In this document: positions 10,905 through 21,079 of the stretch, one piece after another
How positions within the stretch are numbered: position 1 is the first letter of the stretch
Layout of the letters: every line of letters starts with the position of its first letter
DNA from: Branchipolynoe longqiensis
Taxonomy: Eukaryota > Annelida > Polychaeta > Phyllodocida > Polynoidae
NCBI GenBank assembly: GCA_030323885.1
Contig: CM059194.1
Location: 28,120,363-28,184,362, forward strand
Reading direction: 5' to 3'
Length of the DNA stretch: 64,000 bases
Position numbers and translations under genes: made by a program
Notes under the pieces: generated by a model
Seen by the model: only the letters and a program-made list of their open reading frames with translations
Database searches by the model: none
What the model was told of the DNA's origin: nothing

Positions 10905-11099
10905 CTTGTTTTACATCCTACCAACCTCTAAGGTCATATCAGGACGGGTACCAACTTGTGACAGTGCACATTCATGGTGCATTCATTTAATTCGAACCAA
11001 CAAACTCATGGGTTCAGATCTCCAGATCTCACAAAACAGGAGACGGAGTCTAGTATTGTGGCCTTAGATGTTGCTAGGACATAAAACAACAACAAACAA
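10905..11099 (-). mobile_element. SINE family a, reversed partial copy plus a forward tail piece
   Basis: The reversed copy (10905-11050) keeps the 3' tail, skips the middle of the body and resumes at the head (aggagacggag). The last 45 bp (about 11055-11099) is a 3' tail on the plus strand ending in an (ACAAA)n-like run. The internal deletion of the reversed copy is unusual relative to the other copies. Confidence 0.75.
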
Positions 11100-11217
11100 A
11101 CTATCAGCATATACTAATACATGGTGCAGACGCCTCAGCACTATCAGCATGTACTCATATGTGGTGATGCCATGTCATGATACTGTTTTGAACGTGGGTA
11201 GTGTTTTGAACATAATG

Positions 11218-11405
11218 TCATGGGGGGTGATGAAAATGGGAAGTATTGCACCTAGAGCGGGACTCAAACCCACATCTCTTTGCATTCCGGGCCAGTGTGC
11301 TAACCATTATACCACCTAGGCTCCGCGATGTCATCCCACTACCCACGCCTACCTGTAAATGCGGCTCCTTGCCTGAGAGGTCAGTGCAGACCACTACAGT
11401 ATGTA
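11218..11405 (-). mobile_element. tRNA-derived SINE, family b
   Basis: On the minus strand it has the head 'cctaggtggtataatggttagcac' and the B-box 'ggtttgagtcccgctctagg' followed by 'gcaatacttcccattttcatcacc'. The 5' segment on the right (cttgcctgagaggtcagtgcaga) matches that at 13690-13730, 59925-59960 and 60275-60310. The cloverleaf is not intact enough to be a real tRNA gene. Confidence 0.85.
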
Positions 11406-11784
11406 GGGGTAGTGTTTTGAACTTAACAGTAGTGTTTTGAATGGCGTTGTGTTTTGAAGTCCTACACTGGCCTCTGATAAGACCCGTATATGCATGCATT
11501 ACATATATTACATCTCTCTTTCAAAGAATCAAATAATACATTTAACAAGACATAATAGACATTCTGACAATATCAAGTATGACATTTCTCAATATTAGTT
11601 TGAGGTATAGGCCTACACACGTGCAAGGTTAGTTAGACCATCTGCCCGTATTGTCTTTATAGTTTGTGTCGTGCTGTGTCTGGAACTTAATATATAGTCT
11701 TTGAGCTGTACCATGTCTTGGGATAGCAAGCTGAAATATATACTTTGTTTTATGTACATGATTAGGTGACAAAGGCTTAATAAG

Positions 11785-12720
11785 TGAACCAGTATCTAAA
11801 ATTAGATATGTAGAATCAAATCTAGAGATTTGTTTTGGTTTTGAAAATTTTCATCAGAATATGCAATTTTAAAGGCAGACAAAACGAGGAGACTAAACTG
11901 AAACCATATTTATTTGCTGGGGGGAAATGTCTGCCCACATAATACAAAAGTAAAATTGTTGCACAGAAATGTAAAGCTTGCTTTATTTAACAAAACTTGT
12001 AGAGCGCATTGATTTTTTTATTGTATCAGCTATTGGACGTCAAATATATGGTTATTCTGACATATTTCTTTGGAGGAAACCTGCTGCCACCACATGGGCT
12101 ACTCTTTCCAATAAGCAGCAAGGGGTCTTTTATATGCACTTTCCCACAGACAGGAAGCACATACAGCACATTCCACAGCCTTTGATAAACAAATGGTGGA
12201 CCACTGGTTGCAAATCGTTGCACAGAGTAAGTTATTCAGTTGATATCCACAGCTGCCCTGACTAGATCTCACATGATGGACCAAGTCTTTAATACATAGA
12301 CAGTGGCGACACCTATGACCACCATATGAAACCATCGTTCTCAACCCTTCGCCCAGTATCCAGGGAAAGGATACATCTATGTGCATCAGCCTTTTTTCTT
12401 TCTTTGCTTTGTAAATGAATTTTTATTCATATATATGATCTATTATCAGTGCCGTTGGACTAGTCTTCCGGCGGTAATCTTTACATGTATACAGGTATTT
12501 ACACAAAGTTTTCTTTTTACATAATTCATAAACTGAACTAATGTGGACATAAATATCGATTCAGTCTAGTCTCCTCTTCTTGTCTGCCTTTAATGTTGCA
12601 TAGTCCGATGAAAACATCAAGTTTTCAAAAACAAAACAATTATCCAGATTTGATTCTACATATCTAGTTTAGATACTGGTGCACTTAGTAAGCATTTGTC
12701 GACACACAGAAGGGAATACT
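11785..12720. repeat. Inverted pair of a dispersed repeat flanking a SINE
   Basis: The sequence 'taaaggcagacaaaacgag...aaaattttcatcagaatatgc...gattctacatatct' reads inward at 11795-11905 (minus) and again at 12560-12690 (plus), so the outer 110-150 bp form inverted arms. Related copies lie at 42015-42150 and 56480-56615. The middle holds a family d SINE copy (11948-12265). A foldback element with a secondary SINE insertion would explain this. Confidence 0.6.
11948..12265 (-). mobile_element. SINE family d (conserved molluscan-type core), headless copy
   Basis: Contains the core 'ggaggaaacctgctgccacc', 'catgggctactctttccaat' and 'cccacagacaggaagcacat', which I recall as widespread in molluscan genomes. 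A second copy at 59290-59872 retains a tRNA-like head on its right side, which fixes the orientation as minus. The head is missing here. Two overlapping open frames of 65-95 codons are by-products of the repeat. Confidence 0.8.
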
Positions 12721-13139
12721 TGTTTCTATGTATTATTGTCTTTGGACCTGGCCAATTAGGTGCATTCTAACAGTAACAACAGACTTAAATCTTATATATG
12801 TGTTTAGGTTTCTAATCCCATGAGCTAGACTGTTCCAAAACTCATATTCCCGACTATGCATTCTATCAATTCTTCTTCCAAACAAGAACATACTTATGAA
12901 ATACCAGAAACCTACCTCTATAATGTTCTGTGATTTTCCACAGCCTTCTACGATGCTTGGTGAAGTTCTGCTGTGTTGGACAATATGGCTTTTGATGGTT
13001 GGTCTTGATGGTTGCTAGCAGGCTTCGAAACTACTGCTGCCTCACACCCTATGTAATCCGTATTTTATTCAAATCCCGCCTGCACAGTCAGTCCTTTTGC
13101 GAAACACTGGGCTTATTGGGGAGTGGGGGGTGGAGGGGG
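12721..13139. other. No recognised gene
   Basis: Unique-looking sequence ending in a G-rich run (13118-13142). No open frame or repeat from elsewhere in the window was recognised apart from the SINEs on either side. Confidence 0.6.
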
Positions 13140-13400
13140 GGGCAGTTGAATACCTGATATATGAGAGCTATACCCCGCCCCTGCTATGAGTCACCATCAC
13201 CCCTCTGCTGATGGTTACCTAACACTTCCTAGATCAGTGTTGGCAAAATATAATGCCTGTTGGGGTTTTGCATCCTGGCCACGTTTTCGAACCACTGACC
13301 TTCCGCATGGGAAGCATGTGCTCTAACCGATTCGGCCAGCGCTGCTGAGGATGGAACTCTGGGTAGGTCAGTGTACCTCACTACAGTCATGCCTCTGGAA
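13140..13400 (-). mobile_element. tRNA-derived SINE, family c
   Basis: On the minus strand the head is 'ggccgaatcggttagagcac', an anticodon-loop-like 'cttcccatg' (Gly-CCC-like) and 'ggtcagtggttcgaaa', followed by 'gatgcaaaaccccaacaggc' and 'ccaacactgatctaggaagt'. The body recurs at about 41470-41600. The head is diverged from any functional tRNA. Confidence 0.75.
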
Positions 13401-13524
13401 TTGTAATCATACTTATAATTACAAATATCCAGATAGCAAACATATACTACATACACAGGGATGATTCAACACTATACACACATATACAGCACATAACTTA
13501 TCCTATAGCCTGGTGACAGAACCA

Positions 13525-13735
13525 ACTTTATGATGGTATTTTTTGCAAATGAAGAGAAACATTGCACCTGGCACAGGATTCAAACCCACACTACTGCCAT
13601 TCTAGGGCTAACGTCCTAATCATTAACCTATCTAGGCTCCCTGCTGAAATCTATTTACCCATGCCTAATTGCTCATGTGACATTTTACCTGGGGAGGTCA
13701 TGCAGTGTGCCTCACTGCACATACATATAACTAAC
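13525..13735 (-). mobile_element. SINE family b inserted in the Ty3/gypsy integrase end
   Basis: Reversed copy with 'gcacctggcacaggattcaaacc', 'ctaatcattaacctatctaggctcc' and the 5' part 'ctggggaggtcatgcagtg'. The integrase frame of the minus-strand retroelement loses homology exactly here and reads SINE codons to its stop at 13651. The SINE therefore replaced the C-terminal tail and 3' LTR side of the element. Confidence 0.8.
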
Positions 13736-14975
13736 GGACATTTTGATTGGTTGTTTGACTCATTCTCTATTTGGTACTCGTTCCCCGTTGGACCCGTGCA
13801 CCCTCTAATGACCCCCTTTTTCGACAGCCTGCGGTGATTCATATATTTTACTTTGTCTCCCGTGTTTAACAATCGATGTGTCTTACCCGATTTGTTGTCA
13901 TGGTAGTATTTCTGCCTTTCTTGGATATGGGCTGTTTGTTGTTGTGTCACGTGTTGCACCTGTGGTTTAAGGTTCTGATCTACGTTGGGTATTCGAGATT
14001 GCAAACACCTGCTCATCAGCAATTGAGCTGGAGAAGCATTTAGAACGTGTATCGGTGCATTTCGGTAATTCAATAAGGCTAACTGTATGTCTTTGCTTGT
14101 CTCAGTGCATTTTTTTATCATACGCTTCACTGTCTGAACAAACCGTTCGATTTTCCCATTGCTCCTTGGGTATTGCGGGCTCGAATGAAATGGGGTAAAG
14201 CTGTAGTGCTCTGCAAAATCACGGTACTCGCGGCTCGTGAATTGGGGCCCATTGTCTGATGCCACTAATCTGGGTATCCCATCTCTAGCAAAGTTATCTT
14301 TCAGCACATTAATTACATTGTTAGAGGAAGTACTATCTAATTTGGCTATCTCTGGATACTTTGTATAGTAATCTACCGTGATGACATATGTTATATGGTC
14401 TATCTCAAACAAATCTACTCCGATTTTATCGTATGGGACACATCGGACGCTATGGTTTATGAGTGGCTCATTGTGTGGTAGCTTTCTGTTGTTCTGACAT
14501 GTATCGCATCTGCTAGTTCGCTCTTCAATTTGCTTATCAATATTTGGCCAAAACACGCTCTCTCTAGCAAGTTGTTTCATTTTGGTAGCACCCAAATGCA
14601 TCTCATGAAGTATATTCAACATGTTGTTTCTTACTTTACCTGGGACGATGATTCGGTTCCCTTTCATTATCAGACCGTTATTGACCATTAACTCATCTTT
14701 GAATGGCGCATACTGCCGTATACCTGCGGGCATGCGCTCTATGCTATGGTCCCATCCCTTCTGTATCTGCTCGCGCAACTCTACCATCGACTCATCCGCC
14801 TCAACTTCGTGCCTAATGTCATTAAGGGTACTCGATGCTGAAGAATCGACCGTGGCGACACTTAAATTATCATCAAACAAACTCACAGTACTGCTGTCTT
14901 TACTGTGGGCCCGCGACAGAGTGTCTGAAAAAAACATCAGTGTTCCTTTAATATGTGTCAATTTCAGGTCATAGT
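13735..14975 (-). pseudogene. Ty3/gypsy integrase (Mag-like), C-terminally disrupted
   Basis: The frame (reading from 14975 down) shows an H-H-C-C zinc domain (H of 'HEMHLG', then 'RCDTCQ'), followed by the catalytic core: the first D in 'KIGVDLFEID', the second in 'VASDNGPQFTSREY' and E in 'NGKIERFVQ'. These are the D,D,E residues for retroelement cDNA integration. A GPY/F-like end is only hinted at before a family b SINE takes over (below 13735), giving a hybrid C-terminus. A TGA at about 14969-14971, most simply CGA to TGA, separates it from the upstream RNase H. Otherwise the frame is open for over 400 codons, suggesting fairly recent decay. Confidence 0.9.
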
Positions 14976-15365
14976 TCTGTAATCACATCCTCATGCGCTG
15001 CATCCGCGCGGACAGTTTATGGATCGGTTTTTCCATGATTGCCACAAGCGGCTTATGGTCCATTTGAACTTGGACCTCTTTCCCATACAAATAATCATGG
15101 AATCGCTGGCACCCAAAACAGATGGCCAGCATCTCTTTCTCGATAATCGTGTATTTTGTTTGGGCTGAATCTAATGCACAAGAAGCTAGAGCTATAGGTT
15201 TGTTATCCTGCATGATGACTGCTCCTAATCCTGACTGACAGGCATCGACTTGCAACATTATTGGTTTGTTTACGTCATAGTAAGGTAGTACTGGTGTGCT
15301 TTGCAATTTATGTTTTAGCATCTCAAATGCATCTGCCTGCTCTTTCTGCAAGTGACATGCGATGT
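14976..15365 (-). pseudogene. Ty3/gypsy RNase H domain
   Basis: Frame 15351 to 14983 shows 'LQVDACQSGLGAVIMQD' (first catalytic Asp), 'YTIIEKEMLAICFGC' (catalytic Glu) and 'QMDHKPLVAIM', the order of the Ty3/gypsy RNase H that removes genomic RNA from the hybrid. It is separated from the reverse transcriptase by a frameshift near 15455 plus a TAG at about 15410, and from integrase by a TGA at about 14970. All key residues of the domain itself are visible. Confidence 0.9.
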
Positions 15366-16466
15366 CCTTGTTCAGGAGGATGCGCAGTGGTTTAGCGATC
15401 TATGACAGGTTGGGCATGAACTTATGTACATACCCCACCATCCCCAGAATACTGCTTTGTCACATGGAGCTGGCATGTCCACAATTGCTTGAATCCTGTC
15501 TGGATCCAGCTCAACACCATCCCGTGTTAGTTTGTAACCCACATATGTAACAGCTGTCCTACAAATTTTGGATTTTACGGGGTTCAATTTCAGGTGGACA
15601 GACCTTGCTCGTGCCAATACCGCTCTAAGTTGCTCATTATGCTCTTCGATTGTAGAACCATAGATGAGGATATCATCGGTCACAATGCCTACTCCAGGTA
15701 GATCACCCATGATGCGGTGCATCTCATGTATGAAAATATCACCCGCTGTTTTTACCCCGAATGGAAGACGAGTGTAATGATACCGCCCCCATGGAGTATT
15801 AAAGCGGCATAGGAGCGAGCTAGAATAGTCTAATTTGATCTGCCAATACCCCGATTGTGCATCTAGAACCGAAAAGTAACGTGCATTTGCGGTCTTTGCA
15901 ATTATTTCTTCGATTGTGGTAGTTGGATAGGGCCCTCTGAGGATTGCATGGTTTAGCTTCGTTGGATCCAGACAGATTCGAATACCTGTTGCTTTCTTCA
16001 CTATAGTAATAGAATTCACCCACTCTGTTGGCTCAACTTGCTCTTTTATTACCCCCAACTCGATCATGCGCTTTAGCTCTGCTTTTACCTGATCTTCAAC
16101 TGCATGAGGAATTCGTCTAGGGGGATTTACCACTGGTGTTCTACTTGCATCAACATGAATTACAGCGTTTGACTTTATCAGCCCCAGTCCCCTGAAAACA
16201 TCCTCATATTCGCTTACCACAGTTTCCGCAGCCTCTCTACTGTCTTGATCGACCACCTCAAGCTTGTCGATCCTAGCCAGCAGTCCCAAAGTTACACAGG
16301 CTTCCTTTCCTATGATCGGGTGAGCCCCTCGGACGATCTGGAAGACGACATCCTGTCCCTTGATGCTGACGATGGCCTCCCCATCAGGCTTGACTCGATG
16401 CCCTGAGAAGGTGATGAGGCTGCATCTCGGCACTGTCATCTTGGCTCCCTCCATGCGATCGAACAC
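15366..16466 (-). pseudogene. Ty3/gypsy reverse transcriptase (Mag-like)
   Basis: From 16466 downwards: the end of the protease, then the RT fingers 'EPTEWVNSITIVKK', 'RICLDPTKLN', palm 'YFSVLDAQSGYWQI' (first Asp), 'LPFGVKTAGDIF' and the active-site box 'GIVTDDILIYG'. The active-site VTDD pair is intact. At about 15455 the frame slips: the in-frame end (…WGMYISSC…) is not family-like, whereas the alternative frame gives a normal connection region and then a TAG. A related but more decayed RT lies at 63440-64000 on the other strand. Confidence 0.93.
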
Positions 16467-17534
16467 CTATCGAGGCAACACATTCGCCTTGGATCCCGTG
16501 TCGAGCTTTAATCTTGTTGGCTGTCCCTGGATCGCAAATTCCCGGACCCACAGTTTGCTCCTGTCCACCTCTTTCTCCAGTTCACCCACAAACAAATCTG
16601 CCATTAGTTTGTCCATCCGTGTACTGTCATGTGATGACTCTTGGTTGTGAGGCTCCGGCATGCCTACGGAAAGCTCACTGATCAGCGTCGGCATGCCATG
16701 GCAGACCTTGGCAAAATGTCCAATCTTCCTGCAGGACAGGCATGTCTTTCCCTGTGCTGGAGATGCTCCTGGACGGTGCAAGTACCCACAGTTACCACAT
16801 GTGCCATGATCCGTGTTGTTGTTGCTCTGGGCACCTCTCGGCCTCCAAGATGGCGTCACTGTTCGCGCTGGTCGGGCACCTCGTGATGTGGCTTGCGCAC
16901 CGGCGCTCCTAGCCAAGTAATCCAACTCCTTATCTCTCGAGTCCGTAGCTCTCCCATCCAGGTGCTCCACTCTGAACTCACTCAGTTCGCACAAGTCCAC
17001 GCAGCGTCGTAGCGTCAAATCCGCAGTTTGTAGCAATTTATTGCGAAGGCTAATATTTTTTGCACCGGCTACAATCCTGTCACGTAGCAGTGAGTCCTGA
17101 ATCTGGCCATACTCGCAATCCTTGACCCTATCCCAAAGCACAGTCAAATACTCCAACATTCTCTCACTTGTCTGATTATAGGTATTGAACTTGTATCTGG
17201 TAATAATCAGGTTCGTTTTACCCATGCAGTAATCCTTGAATGCTTGCACTAGCGGTTCAATCTTGTCTTCCTCACTCGGGTCCACCTCCATGTTCGAGAA
17301 CACTCGCTGGGCCTCTGGCCCGGCCACATGCAGAAATATCGAGCATTGCACTCTCTCCGGCCGAGTTTCCATGCCCGCTGCCATCGCATATATCGAATAT
17401 GACCTGAACCACTGTTTCCAGTTGCTTGAATCGTGACTGTCCAGAATTAACGGCCCGGGAGGCTTCAGACCAGGAATCTGTATCGCTTGAACATTGGGCA
17501 TGTTTCCCTCATGTAATAACGTGAGTCCGAACAT
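16467..17534 (-). pseudogene. Ty3/gypsy Gag and protease start (Mag-like)
   Basis: 355 codons. The capsid-like part includes 'WKQWFRSYSIYAMAAG' and 'CSIFLHVAGPEAQRVF', typical of Mag-clade Gag. Two Cys-rich boxes follow: 'CGNCGYLHRPG' and the CCHC knuckle 'CLSCRKIGHFAKVC', which bind RNA. The frame ends with the protease active site 'LKLDTGSKANVLPR' and then TAG (16467-16469). The next codons continue the protease in the same frame, so Gag-Pol would be one frame but for that stop. The native start may be the second Met (about 17499) because the first 11 residues overlap a possible LTR end. Confidence 0.9.
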
Positions 17535-17598
17535 GGTGAGTTGTCAGTCGCTACTGTTTTATTACCAGTCCCCCAACAGCGGTGCGCGACCCACTACA
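17512..17598 (-). mobile_element. Possible 87-bp 5' LTR of the Mag-like element
   Basis: On the minus strand the segment begins TGTAGTGGGTCG and ends GTTATTACA, with an AATAAA signal (about 17549-17554) inside, just upstream of the likely Gag start. Very short LTRs are known for the silkworm mag element. No second copy is found at the integrase end, which was lost with the SINE insertion, so the call is tentative. If right, the element inserted into the cysteine-rich gene just upstream and supplied its stop codon. Confidence 0.3.
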
Positions 17599-18704
17599 CT
17601 GGTCCCCACCGCGGGCTATATGCACACATCATAGTGGGTACACTCAACGAAGCCTCCAGCTCCCCCTGAAGACGGCGGCGGAGTGCAGCGTAATTGCCAC
17701 GCACCTTCATGGTTTTGCCACCATATACACAAACAGCAAATGTGTGTTCATTATGCGGCAGTCTCAAGGTCTCCATATAACCTTTACGCCGCCGTGAGCA
17801 CTTCAATTCAGGCTCATAGGTGAAACGGCATCTGCTGGACAAAGAAGGCTTCTTTGCAACGCAGGCCAGTTGAGCAACGATGGACTGGTCGCATTTGTGG
17901 CCACACTGGGAGCACACCCCATATGACATGAGATGTTGCAGCATTAAACCTCTTCTGTTGGTACTGAAGGGGATCTTCATTTCCTTGGAATATGGACAAG
18001 GAGTAGTTTTGTGATCATCGCACGACCACTTTGCTACAGTGTACAGATGCTCTTCACAAATGCGACGAGCAAGAACATCCCAACATTTATAGTAACGGTT
18101 AGGAGCTTTTATGTTTTCCGGTAGGGCTGTGCCACACTGCAAGAAATATACACAAAACAAACAACGGTCCTTGGGCCTGAATGTATGTCTAACAGAACGG
18201 AGGTGGGAAATATCCTCCGATGCGTATGCAGAACGAGTTAAACCATGCCGCTCCATAAGTAGCCTGTCTAACTGATCTACATAAGGCTGAAGGCCAAACT
18301 TCTTTATCACTGTCCCCCACCGTATCACGATTAATAGGGGGAAGCCGCAATTTATTATGGCCTTTCGGTGTATTAGGTAGCATATACATAGCTAATCTAT
18401 GGTCAGGGCGTTTAGGATCGACATATCTCTCCCCTAAAGCGGATTCTTGTAACAAACCCAATTCAGCAGCCCTCTTAATAGGGAGGACGCCTAGTGCCTG
18501 CTTATTAAACACACAATTAATCTCATGGGGATACGGTGGAGGTAGAGTAGCCTTAGGGATCTCACAATCCCATTGCAGCTCACCTTTTTCCAAACGTGGA
18601 AGACGGAGCGCCATCTTGCCAAAATCTGGATCAGTAGTCGGATCTGTAGTGGAGGTTTCCTCCTCATCCAACACGTAATCCTCGGAACCCTCGGAGTCTT
18701 GCAC
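17594..18704 (-). pseudogene. Unrecognised cysteine-rich protein, frameshifted
   Basis: Two overlapping minus-strand frames (18704-18189 and 18328-17594) read as one protein broken near 18310 in a run of five G. The first part starts acidic (Glu/Asp/Thr-rich), then 'PPPYPHEINCVFNKQALGV' and 'PKRPDHRLAMYMLPNTP'. The second has Cys/His pairs 'CLFCVYFLQC', 'CEEHLYTVAKWSCDDH' and 'CSQCGHKCDQ', suggesting zinc binding, and a basic C-terminus (CSRRRKGYMETLRL). I do not recognise the family. It lies directly upstream of, and co-oriented with, the Ty3/gypsy gag, but with a possible LTR at the junction it is more likely the gene or element into which that retroelement inserted. Upstream it is cut by a SINE tail (18790-18835). 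Confidence 0.5.
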
Positions 18705-18789
18705 AGATGCGGGCTCCTTGAAGAGTCTTGCGGCGACCGCCTGTTTGCAGGGAGAACGCCTAGGATGCGGCCCAGTCGGTGAAACTTCC

Positions 18790-18838
18790 CTCCTGATATG
18801 ACCTTACATGTTGCCAGGACATAAAACTCCATCAACCA
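18790..18838 (+). mobile_element. SINE family a 3' tail
   Basis: 'tcctgatatgaccttacatgttgccaggacataaaactcca' matches the 3' end of family a. Only the last ~45 bp is present. It marks the upstream limit of the cysteine-rich frame. Confidence 0.75.
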
Positions 18839-19189
18839 GCCAGCTATTGAAACTTATACTGTTACATGCACTAACCTATCCGATGAATGCCTGTTAGAAT
18901 CAATGGCAAAGAAGATATCAGGCCCGCACCATTCTGTATGCTAGCACTAAACTTATATACATGCTCAAACGATGACATATTAACAGTTTACACTATAATT
19001 GATTCTCTAGCTTGGAATTATCTGATTAGTGTTAACATTAAAGCATTAATTAATACTATTACAACAATAGGATGGCCAATAGAGCTACTACATTGGTATT
19101 TTCTACACTCCTATGTGAGACTGGATGGCTGTGGTTTGGGGAAACTGGACCTATTTTAAAACACTGGTTGTCTGGAAACCTAATTAATT

Positions 19190-19660
19190 CATGTAAACTT
19201 ATATTTGTTGGGGCATTGAGACATGGATCAATAAATCTATGGAGACAAAGTTAACATCAATCCCTAATTCCTGCTTTCTCAGAGCTGATAGGAAGACAAA
19301 ACTACAAAGTGGTCAGGTCAAGAATGGTGGGGGCCTAGGGATCTATTGCAGGACTGACCGGCACGTGGATGCAGACAAGTATGTAGAACAAAATTGCTCT
19401 AATCCAAACATTGAACTCCAATGGGCTGTCATAACTAGAGCCTACATGAAAAGAATATTAATAGGTAACATCTACAGACCTCCAGATGGAAACCTAAATG
19501 AAGCAATAGAGCAAATAACCATGTCAATGGATCAGATCCCAGACATTAACAAGTATGAAGTGCTCCTAATTGGTGATTTTAACATTCACTACAGTGCTAA
19601 GAGGCACCCACCTGCAGGCTATATGAAGCAATTTGCGACAGAACATGAACTCCAGCAAGT
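19190..19660 (+). pseudogene. LINE copy 1, endonuclease domain (5' piece)
   Basis: APE-type endonuclease of a Jockey/CR1-like LINE. Visible: 'GIETWINKSM' (about 19214-19243, first catalytic Glu region), 'GGGLGIYCRTD', 'IGNIYRPPDGNLNEA' and 'VLLIGDFNIHY' (catalytic Asp/Asn). The enzyme nicks target DNA to prime reverse transcription. The frame stops being LINE-like after 'ATEHELQQ' at 19660, where a DIRS element begins. The LINE resumes 4.5 kb downstream at 24185. Sequence 18839-19190 is probably further 5' LINE sequence but has no clear homology. Confidence 0.85.
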
Positions 19661-20141
19661 GATTCGAGTAAGGAAGCCGGAGACCTGGTGGGAGTAAGGA
19701 GGTTTATTGACACAGTGAGGGAGGGCTACACAAGGGGGGTCTTAGTCCAACTCGTCGATGTTGAGTGGGGCCTCTTGGATGGCCGGAGGCTCTGAGGCCG
19801 CCGGAGCCGACCCCTACGCAGTAGTCCTTAAAAAAGAGGGGTGTGGGCGTGGTGAAATGTTTCCACCATGGAGGATCGCCACTGAGTGCCTGTGTGGGGG
19901 GAGGTTCGGTAGGTGTTCGTCTTTGCCACTTGCGGCGTGGTGGGTCCCCAGCTTCCCACCCGAATCAACCACAATTCGAAATTATGCGCTGATTCGAGTA
20001 AGGAAGCCGGAGACCTGGTGGGAGTAAGGAGGCTTATTGACACAGTGAGGGAGGGCTAAACAAAGGGGGTCTTAGTCCAACTCGTCGATGTTGAGCGGGG
20101 CCTCTTGGATGGCAGGAGGCTCTGAGGCTGCCGGAGCCGTC
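19661..20141 (-). repeat. DIRS element 1 terminal repeats B2, A2 and B1
   Basis: The 13-mer gattcgagtaagg opens units at 19661 and 19991. The following 150 bp (to 19812 and 20141) are near-identical, including 'ctcgtcgatgttgag' and the end of the recombinase frame. Between them A2 carries 'tgaaatgtttccacca' (19853) to 'aaattatgcgct' (19990), which recurs as A1 at 24091-24184 (truncated) and, complete, at 38459-38596. Confidence 0.85.
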
Positions 20142-21068
20142 CCAAAACACAGCGCTAAGGCTTGGGGGGCCTCAGAGGGGGCGAGGCGGGGGACGTAGTC
20201 GAACACGGCCGACGACTCCCAGGTGCCCTGCGCCATTATGGCTGCCAGGTCGGCGCCCCGCCATAGGCCGTGGAGGGTGAAGCGCAAAGCCGCCAGGACG
20301 CCCCCCTCCACGAGCGCCTCCCTCACCTTGGTGGTCAGTAGCTGTGGGGTGCCTGTGTGGCATATGAAGGCTGGGGCGTCAGAATGGGCCAGCACCTGCC
20401 ACAGGGCCCAGAACCAAGTGCGGACCGGGCACATGGGCGACCCGGGCAGGGCCGGCACAAACAGGGCGACAGCCTCTGAGGGGTCCTTGATGGTCTTTGA
20501 TGACGATATGGCCATGTGCAGCCCCCCCGGGGCGCGGGTGACATCGCCATGTCACACCGTATGGGGGCCTCCCCACCCGCCGTGGGAGGGGGAGAGGAGG
20601 TTTGACTGGCACATGAGAGTGAAGAAGCCGATGATGATGGCCGCCCAAGGGACCACCCCCGATGGCCCCGGGCGCGGAGGTGGTCGTAGATGGAGCGGAT
20701 CATGGGCGGCGTGATGGAGGGGGCGCACCTGACGGGGACCGGAAACAGCCTCTCACCGCCCTGACGGACGCGCCCAGGGATGGGCGCGTCGAAGGGGTGG
20801 GGTCCCCGCCTGCCTCCCGCACCCACAAGGGGGCCCTGGAGAAGGCGTTGGCCACGGAGGATGGCAAGGGGAGCAGGCAGTGGAGGTGCGTGATGAACAT
20901 CCCGACATCGTAGGGGGACGTGGCCAGGTGGTCGACCCGACGGTCGAGCATGAATTCCACATAGCTGGTGGCCTGCCTCCAGCGGTTGTGCCATGTACCG
21001 GGTGCTAACTCCGCACGGTGGATGCTCATCAGGTAGGCGTGGTCCCCTGACTCGACATCTGCAATCAC
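20072..21068 (-). pseudogene. DIRS tyrosine recombinase, element 1
   Basis: Read from 21068: an N-terminal SAM-like part 'LAPGTWHNRWRQATSYVEF' (intact frame to about 20800), a middle part in other frames, then 'AISSSKTIKDPSEAVALFV' (catalytic Lys region) and the C-terminal 'ALRFTLHGLWRGADLAAIM' followed by 'GTWESSAVFDYV' with the likely nucleophile Tyr. The usual H-x-L-R-R-G box reads H-G-L-W-R-G, so the first Arg of the pair is Trp (CGG to TGG fits a CpG transition) while the second is kept. At least two frameshifts. In DIRS elements this enzyme integrates a circular cDNA without target duplication. Confidence 0.8.
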
Positions 21069-21079
21069 AGGCGATGGTC

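Larger units (their letters stand above)
10107..11459. mobile_element. Region bounded by inverted clusters of a 13-mer
   Basis: The motif gttcaaaacacta or close variants occurs five times on the left (10107, 10149, 10173, 10193, 10212) and five times inverted on the right (about 11181, 11199, 11410, 11430, 11447). The interior is filled by a minisatellite and SINE pieces, with no transposase. Clustered subterminal motifs in opposite orientation are characteristic of some non-autonomous DNA transposons, whose transposase binds such sites, so that is the favoured reading. Exact ends and target duplication are not identified. Confidence 0.5.

Noticed and set aside
18887..19159. 90-codon plus-strand frame before the LINE endonuclease
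   Set aside because: No similarity to LINE ORF1 or endonuclease and out of frame with the endonuclease; probably chance or decayed 5' LINE sequence.
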